Positions 15,325 to 25,672 of a stretch of DNA of 56,091 nt are shown here, one piece after another. This DNA is from Gemmatimonas sp. (GTDB taxonomy: Bacteria; Gemmatimonadota; Gemmatimonadetes; Gemmatimonadales; Gemmatimonadaceae): assembly GCA_011390935.1 (NCBI GenBank), contig JAABRL010000026.1, positions 1 through 56,091 on the forward strand. The letters are read 5' to 3'. The translations under genes were made by a program, and so were the position numbers. The notes beneath the pieces were generated by a model. That model made no database searches. It was not told where the DNA came from and saw only the letters and a list, made by a program, of their open reading frames with translations. The stretch's first letter is position 1; each line of letters opens with the position of its first letter.

Positions 15325-16916
15325 GCCTGCCCGATCCGGCACAACATCGCCTCGCTCAGCGGGCGTCCCGCAAGTTGCATCGTGTACGGGATACCCGAGG
15401 CTGAGACGCCACACGGCAGCGCCAGCGCCGGTGTGCCCGCGAGATCGTGCGGAAACGTGAAGGCCGTGTCGGGCTGCGTGATGCCAAGTCGCTGAGAACG
15501 CTGCACGCGTTCGGCGTTCCACGCGGACATCGACTGGTATGGCAGGTCGCTGGGCACTTCGTACGGCGCGCCGGCCGCTGGACTCACCACCGCATCGACC
15601 GTCGACAGCACATCAACGAAGCGTGCACTGAACGCTTCACGAACCGCGCGCGCGTTCGCACGCGTGCCCGCGTCAACACTCGCGCCCATGGCGAGAAACT
15701 CGCGAAAGTACTCGCCGTACTCGTTCGCTCGCGACGGATAGTCGGCGCGATGCGCCTCCGCCGCTTCGGCCGCGCAGAGCACGGGCCACGTCGGGAGCAC
15801 CTCGGACAGGTCGGGCACCTGCACCTCCACGATCTCCGCGCCGAGTCGTGCGAACTCCTCCACCGCCGCTTCGATCGCGCGCGCCAGGCCACGGTCCACG
15901 CCATCGAGCGCGTACGCGCGATCAAATCCGATACGCAATCCGGCCACACCGCGCTCGAGCTGCCCGCGCATGTCCGGAACCGGCGCACGCAGCGATGTGA
16001 GATCGTTGGCATCGAACCCCGCGATCGCCTCAAACATGAGCGCGGCATCAGCCACGCTGCGCGTCATCGGGCCCACGTGATCGAGCGACTCCGCGAGTGG
16101 CAGCACACCGTGTCGGCTCACGCGACCGTACGTGGGCTTGAGCCCCACGATGCCGTTGGCCATGGCCGGAAAACGAATCGATCCACCGGTGTCAGTGCCG
16201 AGTGCCGCGAAACACAGCCCAGCCGCGGTCGCAACACCCGATCCGCTCGATGACACACCGGACCACCACGTGTCACCCCACGGATTCACGGGAATGTCGA
16301 AGCTGCGATGGTAGCCGGCCATCGCGCCTTCGGTGAGGTTGAGCTTGCCGAGCAACACGGCACCTGCGAGTTCGAGTCGCGACACGACCGTCGCGTCGAA
16401 CGACGGCACGAAGTCGCGTTTGACCTGCAGGCCGCCCATGGTGCGCACGCCGCGCGTGTAGCAGAGATCCTTCACCGCCACGGGCACACCATGCAGTGGC
16501 CCGCGGTAGTCCCCCGCCGCGATCTCCCGCTCGGCGGTGCGCGCGGCGGCAAGCGCTTGCTCGCGCATAACCGTGGCGTAGCTGTGTAATCGTGAATCAA
16601 GCGCATCGATGCGGTTGAGCATCAACTGCGTAAGCTCCACCGGTGATGCGTCGCGCGACTCGATGAGGCGCGCCACGTCGCGTAGACTCATGTAGTGCAC
16701 GCCGTCGGTGTTCACGATGGTGGGCAATGCGGGCGTCGAAGCGCCACTACACGCCGCGTGCATGGTGAGAAGCGCGCCGCCGCCGAGCAGGCCAAGCAGC
16801 TCTCGTCGCGTGAACGATCGATGCGCGTGTTCCTTGGCGTCAGGCGCAACGACGGGCGTTGCTTCGGTTGTCGGGTCATCTGCTGGGTCGTGCGTTGCGT
16901 TGCCCACCATGGTCAT
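15279..16916 (-). CDS. Amidase-signature family hydrolase, exported
   Basis: 545 residues. A twin-arginine-like signal (SFTRRELLGLLGGGALL, about 34-50) ends at a possible lipobox-like HAAC (Cys56), suggesting Tat export and perhaps lipidation. The amidase signature domain spans about 75-540. The catalytic Lys is at 149 (VAVKD), the cis-Ser lies in the VSSSGSG cluster (222-226), and the Ser246 nucleophile is in GTDTGGSIRFP. Members cleave amide bonds in diverse substrates (GatA, FAAH, indoleacetamide hydrolases). No GatB or GatC neighbours are present, so this is not the tRNA amidotransferase. A GAGG ribosome site lies upstream of ATG 16916. It may follow the upstream kinase gene (stop at 17069) in the same transcript. 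Substrate unknown. Confidence 0.9.
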   Translation of the reverse strand: MTMVGNATHDPADDPTTEATPVVAPDAKEHAHRSFTRRELLGLLGGGALLTMHAACSGASTPALPTIVNTDGVHYMSLRDVARLIESRDASPVELTQLMLNRIDALDSRLHSYATVMREQALAAARTAEREIAAGDYRGPLHGVPVAVKDLCYTRGVRTMGGLQVKRDFVPSFDATVVSRLELAGAVLLGKLNLTEGAMAGYHRSFDIPVNPWGDTWWSGVSSSGSGVATAAGLCFAALGTDTGGSIRFPAMANGIVGLKPTYGRVSRHGVLPLAESLDHVGPMTRSVADAALMFEAIAGFDANDLTSLRAPVPDMRGQLERGVAGLRIGFDRAYALDGVDRGLARAIEAAVEEFARLGAEIVEVQVPDLSEVLPTWPVLCAAEAAEAHRADYPSRANEYGEYFREFLAMGASVDAGTRANARAVREAFSARFVDVLSTVDAVVSPAAGAPYEVPSDLPYQSMSAWNAERVQRSQRLGITQPDTAFTFPHDLAGTPALALPCGVSASGIPYTMQLAGRPLSEAMLCRIGQAYEDATRWHTLHPPV

Positions 16917-17068
16917 TGCGCCTCGCGCAGAGATGTCAGCATCACACTCCGACTACTACGATACGCGCGTTGGCCCGATCGCGCGTCATCTCAACTCCAT
17001 TGTCGAGCGCTTGACGCTCCCCGATAGTGGGCGGTCCCGATAGCGGGCCCGCTCACGCGCTCACACTG

Positions 17069-19747
17069 TCACGGCGTCACGGTCCCGGATCGCATCTGCT
17101 CCAGCGCGCCCTGCAGCCAGTTGGTGATCACCACCAGCGGCTCGGCACGCGGCTCGGCGCGCACCATCAGGAATCGCTCACCGTCGGCGGAGACGTCGTA
17201 CTGCGGCGTTTCGTCGGCCTGGAGGTAGGGCCCCCGGAAGAGCGTGTCGCGCCGCACGGCCAGCGGCAGCCCGTCGTTCTCTTCGAGCGTAACCGCCACC
17301 AGCGCGTTGCCGCTCCGATAGAACAGTTCACCGCCTCGCGGATTCCACAGCGGCTCGCCACCACCGCCCGATGACAGCTGCACGCGGGCACCCAACGCCG
17401 GCCAGGTCGTGGCGTAGACTTCGGAGGCGCCGGATTCCGTGGACGCCCAGGCCAGCCACCGGTCGTCCGGTGAGAGGGCGGGCGCGACTTCCTCCGCCTG
17501 GGTCGTGAAGAGCGGGCGCACCTCGGTGGGACGGTCGAGCGGCGCGGCGACGAGATCCCGCCCGGTCTCGGGCTTGAGCAGCCGATAGATCAGTGTGCGG
17601 CCATCGCGCGTGAGCGTGCCCGCCTGCGCCATCTCGGCGGAGTCTCGGGTGACGACTTCGGTGGGCACGCCGCTCCCGTCGATCGGCAGCCGCCAGATGC
17701 CCGATCCGCCCCTGCGCGGCGACTGGAAGTACAGCTCGCGACCGTCGGGGGTCCACACCGGCCCGGTGTCATAGCTGCCACTGGTGAGGCGCGTGCGGGT
17801 GCCCGTGCGGAGATCGTGCACCCAGAGGTCTCCTTGCAGCGCACCATCACGGATGGCGAAGGCCACACGCGTGCCGTCGGGAGACCAGCGCGGAAACTCG
17901 TACCTGGCGCGTTCACCGGCGATGGGCCGCTCGCGGCCACGACGCGACACCTCGACGAGCTCGGTTGCATCACGCGTCTCGGCCCGGTATGCCAGCGCAC
18001 CGGATGCCGAGAGCACCACGTTCGCGCCACGCACGTACGGATTGCCACCCATGCCGGTGAGCACCACCACTTCCGGTCCGGCGAGCGTGAGCGTTTCCGG
18101 ATCGAACCGGGCGATGGTGAGCGTCTGGTTCGCCTTGCTCAGCAGTACGGTGCGCCCGTCAGCCAGCGGGAGCACGCTGGCGGCGTTGATGTCGAGGCGA
18201 CGATGCTCCCCGTTCGCGGTCGACAGCGCCATCGGGGTCTGCACGCCCGTTCGCGAGAGCAGGGAGGTCAGGATCCACGGTGTCCCCGGCACGGGATGCA
18301 GGCCGTAGTAGAACGCGCTCGTATCGGGAAAGGGAATGGCGACCGGCTCGGACGTGCCACTGGCGGCGACCCGGTAGAACGCGCGCGAGCCATCGGGTGT
18401 GTAGTAGATGGTGCCGTCGTCGAGCCAGCACATGCTGAAGATCGACTGCAACCGGTCGAGCGAGGCGATGTCCACCGGTGGCGTCCCATCGAGTGCAATG
18501 CGCCGAACCGTGCGGCGCTGTACGAAGGCTATGTTGCGGCCGTCCGGCGAGAAGGTCATGCCGCCGTCGAGGTTCTCGGTACCCGGCAGGATGGTTGGTT
18601 CGAGGGCATCGAGCGCCCGAATGGCGAGCATCGGGACACCCTCGGACTCCAGCACGTACGCCAGCGTCCGGCCGTCGGGTGAAACGCTCACCGGGACGGA
18701 TTCGATGGTCGGAGTGATTGCACCCATTGGGCCCGTCTGCTCGAGTGTCAGCACCACCGAGTCCGTGCTTCCCATGGGCGCGGTGCGACCCAGCCATCCC
18801 CACGCGGCCACCGCAGCGAGACCGAGTGCAACGACGGCGAACGCCGGCCAGGGCATGCCGCGTGTGGCCGCCGCGCCACCCAAGGAGGCCGTCTCGGCGG
18901 CAGCAACGCGGAACGCCGGATTCGCGAGCGCCTCGGCGAACGCCGCGATGCTCGCGAAGCGGTCGGCCGGCAGCTTCTCGAGCCCGCGCGACAAGGCCGC
19001 GGCGATGTTCGGCGGGACGTTCTTCCGCCACGTCGTCACCGGCGCCGCACGCTCGGTGATGATCTTCATGATGATCTGCTGCGCCGAACCGCCGCCGTGT
19101 GGCGGCTCACCCGCGAGCATTTCGTACAGCACGCTCGCCAGCGAGTACTGGTCGCTGCGTGCGGTGATCTCCTTTTCCGCGGTCGCCTGCTCGGGGCTCA
19201 TGTAATGCGGCGTGCCGAGACTGAGTCCGGTCTCGGTCATGCGCCCACCAGCGGCCGCGCTCACCGCGAGCGCAATGCCGAAGTCGGCCACCATGGGGCG
19301 GCCATTCTGCAACAGGATATTCTCGGGCTTGATGTCGCGGTGGATCACACCCTGCGTGTGCGCGTACTGCAGCGCACTGGCCACGTCCGTCGCCATCCGA
19401 ACCGCCTCGTCCACACCGAGTTGCGTCTCGCGATCGAGTTTCGCGCGCAGCGTCTCGCCATCGATGAACGGCATCACGTAGTACAGGAAGCCGTCGGCCT
19501 CGCCGCTGTCGAAGAGCGGGAGAATGTGCGGATGCTGCAAGGCGGCCGTGGTCTTGATCTCCACCACGAACCGCTCGGCGCCGAGCACGGCCGCGAGTTC
19601 GGGCTTGAGCACCTTGAGCGCGACCTTTCGGTCGTGCTTCACGTCGTGCGCGAGATACACCGTGGCCATGCCGCCGGCGCCGAGCTCGCGTTCGATGCGA
19701 TAGCGGTCGGCGAGCGCGGCGGTGAGGCGCGCGGGGGCGTCGGCCAT
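17069..19747 (-). CDS. Ser/Thr kinase with periplasmic TolB-like propeller (group A)
   Basis: 892 residues. Kinase about 15-275: Lys45 (VALK), HRDIKPEN 136-143, DFG 155-157 and SPE 184-186, with the subgroup pattern ALAVSAAAGGRMTETG and QQIIMKII shared with the kinases at 25673 and 28342. One transmembrane helix (about 299-319) precedes a C-terminal propeller (about 330-892) with repeats of the form SPDGxxxAxV (VSPDGRTLAYV, FSPDGRNIAFV, WSPDGTRVAFA, LSPDDRWLAWA). It ends VVITNWLQGALEQM, a C-terminal NW motif also seen in several paralogues. TAGGTT lies 39 nt before the ATG and the short leader lacks a ribosome site. The gene is 84 nt behind another minus-strand kinase. Sensor ligand unknown. 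Confidence 0.93.
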   Translation of the reverse strand: MADAPARLTAALADRYRIERELGAGGMATVYLAHDVKHDRKVALKVLKPELAAVLGAERFVVEIKTTAALQHPHILPLFDSGEADGFLYYVMPFIDGETLRAKLDRETQLGVDEAVRMATDVASALQYAHTQGVIHRDIKPENILLQNGRPMVADFGIALAVSAAAGGRMTETGLSLGTPHYMSPEQATAEKEITARSDQYSLASVLYEMLAGEPPHGGGSAQQIIMKIITERAAPVTTWRKNVPPNIAAALSRGLEKLPADRFASIAAFAEALANPAFRVAAAETASLGGAAATRGMPWPAFAVVALGLAAVAAWGWLGRTAPMGSTDSVVLTLEQTGPMGAITPTIESVPVSVSPDGRTLAYVLESEGVPMLAIRALDALEPTILPGTENLDGGMTFSPDGRNIAFVQRRTVRRIALDGTPPVDIASLDRLQSIFSMCWLDDGTIYYTPDGSRAFYRVAASGTSEPVAIPFPDTSAFYYGLHPVPGTPWILTSLLSRTGVQTPMALSTANGEHRRLDINAASVLPLADGRTVLLSKANQTLTIARFDPETLTLAGPEVVVLTGMGGNPYVRGANVVLSASGALAYRAETRDATELVEVSRRGRERPIAGERARYEFPRWSPDGTRVAFAIRDGALQGDLWVHDLRTGTRTRLTSGSYDTGPVWTPDGRELYFQSPRRGGSGIWRLPIDGSGVPTEVVTRDSAEMAQAGTLTRDGRTLIYRLLKPETGRDLVAAPLDRPTEVRPLFTTQAEEVAPALSPDDRWLAWASTESGASEVYATTWPALGARVQLSSGGGGEPLWNPRGGELFYRSGNALVAVTLEENDGLPLAVRRDTLFRGPYLQADETPQYDVSADGERFLMVRAEPRAEPLVVITNWLQGALEQMRSGTVTP

Positions 19748-19831
19748 AGGGGGCAGGTGGGAGAGCGTGGGCGAGGACTGCGTGGCAACCTAGCCCGGCG
19801 GTCGGAGGGGCGCCAAGGTGCGACCGGCAGG

Positions 19832-22489
<2,658 letters not shown>

Positions 22490-22496
22490 AGGGCGG

Positions 22497-22502
22497 AACG
22501 TA
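22497..22502 (-). promoter_or_regulatory. Candidate leaderless -10 box (TACGTT)
   Basis: On the minus strand TACGTT is followed by CCGCCCT (7 nt) and then the GTG start at 22489. No Shine-Dalgarno fits in between. It is the back-to-back partner of the box at 22566. Confidence 0.5.
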
Positions 22503-22565
22503 CGAGGTGGTACTCCAGCCGGCCAGCGATCGACCCTGATGATGGCCTGCGGATGGTCCGCGCCC

Positions 22566-22571
22566 TAGCTT
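22566..22571 (+). promoter_or_regulatory. Candidate leaderless -10 box (TAGCTT)
   Basis: TAGCTT ends 8 nt before ATG 22580 and the interval cgtgcgcg has no ribosome site. Together with the minus-strand box at 22497-22502 it forms a compact divergent promoter. Confidence 0.5.
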
Positions 22572-22579
22572 CGTGCGCG

Positions 22580-25500
22580 ATGACTCAGACTGCACGCCTC
22601 CGGACCGCCCTCGCCGACCGCTACCGCCTCGAGCGCGAGCTCGGTGCCGGCGGCATGGCCACCGTCTATCTCGCATCGGACCTCAAGCACGAGCGCCAGG
22701 TCGCCATCAAGGTGCTCCGCTCGGACGTGGCCTCGGCCCTGGGCGAGGAGCGGTTTCTTCGGGAGATCACCACCACGGCGAACCTCCGGCATCCGCACAT
22801 CCTTCCCCTGTACGACTCGGGTGCGGCGGACGGCTTCCTCTACTACGTCATGCCGTTCGTGGAGGGCCGGTCGCTCCGGGAGCGCATGGACGGGGAGCGG
22901 CAGCTCCCGCTGGACGAGGCGCTCCGGCTCACGGACCAGATCTCCGACGCGCTCGAGTACGCGCACGGCCGCGGCGTCGTGCACCGCGACATCAAGCCGG
23001 AGAACATCCTCCTCGAGGACGGCCGCGCGGTGGTGGCCGACTTCGGGCTGGCCGCCACCCTCACGGCGGCGACCGACGAACGGCTCACAGCCACGGGGAT
23101 GTCGCTCGGCACGCCGCGCTACATGAGCCCCGAACAGGCCGCGGGCGAGCCGGTGGACGCCCGCAGCGACCTGTATTCGCTGGGGTGTCTGGTCTTCGAG
23201 ATGCTCGCCGGTGAGCCGCCCTTCACGGGGCCCAGCGCCATGGCGATCATTGCCCGGCACCTCATGGATCCGGCGCCGAACCTGAGCACCGTCCGCGCGA
23301 ACCTGCCAGGCACCGTCGCGGCGGCCGTGGGTCGGTCGCTGGCCAAAGCGCCGGGCGACCGCTTCCCGTCCATGACGGACTGGCGCGCCGCGCTCCGGGC
23401 AGTATCAACCGGCGCGGGATCCGCCGGCGCGGGAGCAGGCACCGGCTCCGTCGCCGTGGAGCCGGAACCGATCCACAAGGCGCCGCCCGCGCCCCCCACC
23501 GAACTGCTCGGACGGGAAGTGCAGGTCGCCGACGCGGTGCGGCAGCTGCACGAGGGGGCCCGGGTCCTCACGGTCACTGGTGTCGGCGGCACCGGCAAGA
23601 CCCGCTTCGCGATCGAGCTCTTTCACCGCGTGGGTCCGGCGTGCACCGGCGGCGCCGCGTTCGTCTCCCTCGCGTCCATCACCTCGCCCGAGGAGGTGAT
23701 GCCCGTCATCGCTACCACGCTGGACATCGCCGAAGCCCTCGGTCGCTCGGCGCTCGACGCGATCGCCTCGGTGGTGGGTGACCGCCACGTCCTGCTGGTG
23801 GTGGACAACTTCGAGCAGGTGGTGGACGCCGCCGAGGACGTGGCCGCCCTCGTGGCGCGCTGCCCCGGGCTCCAGCTGGTGGTGACGAGCCGCCGCCCCC
23901 TCAAGATCGGCGCGGAGGTCGAGCTCGCACTGCCTCCGCTGGAGCTGCCCCCGGCCGGCAACACGGACGTGGCCCAGCTTCTCACGTACCCGTCGGTGGC
24001 CCTCTTCGTGGAACGGGCCCGCAAGGTGAAGCCCCAGTTCGCGCTCTCCAGCGAGAACGCCTCGGCGGTGACCGGGATCTGCCGGGCCTTGGACGGACTC
24101 CCGCTCGCACTGGAGCTCGCGGCGGCCCGCGTGCGCGTCCTCGACCCGGCCACGCTGCTCCAGCGTCTCGACCACGCGCTCGATCTGCTCTCCTCCGGGG
24201 ACCGGGACCTTCCGCTCCGTCAGCGCACACTCCGGGCCACCATCAGCTGGAGCTACTCCCTGCTGAGCGCGGAAGAGCAGCGACTCCTGCGCCGGCTCTC
24301 GACGTTCCACGAGGGGTGGACCTTCGAGGCGATGGAGCAGGTGTGCTACGGCGCCGACGACCGGTGGCGGGCGCTGGACGAGTTCGAGTCCCTGGTGGAG
24401 AAGGGATTGGTGCGCGTGATCGGATCCGGTGAGCGGTACGCGCTGCTCGAGACCATCCGGGCCTTCGCTGCGGAACAGCTCCACGCCGGCGCCGAGGTGG
24501 AGGCCGCCCGCGATGCCCACGCGACGTACTTCCTCGACTTCGCCCGGACCGTGCACGAGGGGATCGAAGGGACCACCCAGGTCGCCTCCATGGACCGGGC
24601 CCGCACGGAGAAAGCCAACACCTTCGCGGCGCTCGGCTGGCTCATCGTCCGGGCCCGCAACGGCGATGAGGCGGATGTGGCAGCGGCACTGCGGCTGTGC
24701 GGATGGCTGACCTGGTACTGGCACATCGCCGGGCTGCACATCGTGGCGCACGACTCCGTGGACACCCTGCTGGAGCTCGCGACGCGACGGAATCTCGGGC
24801 CAAGCCTCGACCGGGCGCTGGGGCTCTTCGCCAGCGGGACGGTGTCGGCCAGCACCGGCGATCTGGAGCGGGCGGCCCGGGACTGGGAGCGCATGGCTGC
24901 GGACGGTGAGACCATCGGCAATCCGAACATTGCGACCTGGGGCTACGTCGGGCACGGGTACGCCCTGATGGGCATGGGCCGCCTCGCGGAGGCGGGTGAA
25001 GCGCTCGACCGTGCGACGCACGTGGCCGACCGCGGGGCCAACGACTTTCTCCGCGCCATCGCGATGACCATCGCGGGCATGCAGCGCTACGCGTCCGGTG
25101 ACGTGGACGGTGGTGTGGCGCTGGTGGAGGCGGCCCGCCGGCTGCAGATCCCGCTCGACGACTGCGAGGGAGGCGGCATCGCGCTCAGCTTCCTGGCGTC
25201 CATGACGTTCTCCCGGGGGGACATGACCGGTGCGCTGGCCTTGTACCGGCAGGCCGAGGAGACGTTCGTGCGATTGGGTGACAAGCCCGAGATCGCGCGC
25301 GTGCAGTGCGAAGCGGGATACGTGGCGCTCGCGGGCGACCGGGTCGAGGAGGCGCTGCGGTGCTTTCTGCGCGCGCTCCGCACGTACGACGAGGTGGGGA
25401 GTCTTCGCGGGACCGGACAGGCGCTCATGGGGCTGGCCGCCGCGGAGGCCGCCCAGGGCAACGCCGAACGCGCGGTGGCCATCGCCGCGGCCGCCGAGGT

Positions 25501-25672
25501 GATGTCGAGTCGCGCGGGGGTGGTCATCGAGCACCCGCTGGCGCCCGGGCTGGCCGAGCGTATCGCGGCGCTTCGGGCCACGGTACCGCGTGCGGAGCTG
25601 GAGGCGCTGCTCGCGTCGGGGAGTGCGATGTCGCCGTCCGAGGTGCTGGTTATGGTCGCCGCGTCCGCTTAG
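22580..25672 (+). CDS. Ser/Thr kinase fused to a STAND-type ATPase and TPR array
   Basis: 1030 residues, with no membrane helix. Kinase about 14-272: Lys44 (VAIK), HRDIKPEN 135-142, DFG 154-156, SPE 184-186. After a Gly/Ala/Pro linker, a STAND/NB-ARC-like module starts near 308 (LLGREVQVADAV). Walker A is GVGGTGKT (334-341), Walker B VLLVVDNF (404-411), a sensor Arg lies in TSRRPL (436-441), and a GLPLALELAAAR motif is near 506. A winged-helix region containing LLETIRAFAAEQL follows, then TPR-like repeats to the C-terminus. The order recalls mycobacterial PknK and COG3903/AfsR-type ATPases, but no DNA-binding HTH is evident. ATG 22580 matches paralogue N-termini. It heads a three-kinase operon; the next ATG abuts its stop. 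Confidence 0.94.
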   Translation: MTQTARLRTALADRYRLERELGAGGMATVYLASDLKHERQVAIKVLRSDVASALGEERFLREITTTANLRHPHILPLYDSGAADGFLYYVMPFVEGRSLRERMDGERQLPLDEALRLTDQISDALEYAHGRGVVHRDIKPENILLEDGRAVVADFGLAATLTAATDERLTATGMSLGTPRYMSPEQAAGEPVDARSDLYSLGCLVFEMLAGEPPFTGPSAMAIIARHLMDPAPNLSTVRANLPGTVAAAVGRSLAKAPGDRFPSMTDWRAALRAVSTGAGSAGAGAGTGSVAVEPEPIHKAPPAPPTELLGREVQVADAVRQLHEGARVLTVTGVGGTGKTRFAIELFHRVGPACTGGAAFVSLASITSPEEVMPVIATTLDIAEALGRSALDAIASVVGDRHVLLVVDNFEQVVDAAEDVAALVARCPGLQLVVTSRRPLKIGAEVELALPPLELPPAGNTDVAQLLTYPSVALFVERARKVKPQFALSSENASAVTGICRALDGLPLALELAAARVRVLDPATLLQRLDHALDLLSSGDRDLPLRQRTLRATISWSYSLLSAEEQRLLRRLSTFHEGWTFEAMEQVCYGADDRWRALDEFESLVEKGLVRVIGSGERYALLETIRAFAAEQLHAGAEVEAARDAHATYFLDFARTVHEGIEGTTQVASMDRARTEKANTFAALGWLIVRARNGDEADVAAALRLCGWLTWYWHIAGLHIVAHDSVDTLLELATRRNLGPSLDRALGLFASGTVSASTGDLERAARDWERMAADGETIGNPNIATWGYVGHGYALMGMGRLAEAGEALDRATHVADRGANDFLRAIAMTIAGMQRYASGDVDGGVALVEAARRLQIPLDDCEGGGIALSFLASMTFSRGDMTGALALYRQAEETFVRLGDKPEIARVQCEAGYVALAGDRVEEALRCFLRALRTYDEVGSLRGTGQALMGLAAAEAAQGNAERAVAIAAAAEVMSSRAGVVIEHPLAPGLAERIAALRATVPRAELEALLASGSAMSPSEVLVMVAASA

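Noticed and set aside
15206..15460. Plus-strand frame after the kinase fragment (MFGQPVRAHVVHASPMAHPMC...)
   Set aside because: It might be the foreign side of the deletion joint, but it overlaps the amidase 3' end in antisense and has no recognisable domain or ribosome site.
17030..17068. Palindromic GCGGGCCCGC after the kinase gene as a terminator
   Set aside because: The symmetry has no loop and partly reflects a short direct repeat (GATAG-GGGC twice); not convincing as a hairpin terminator.
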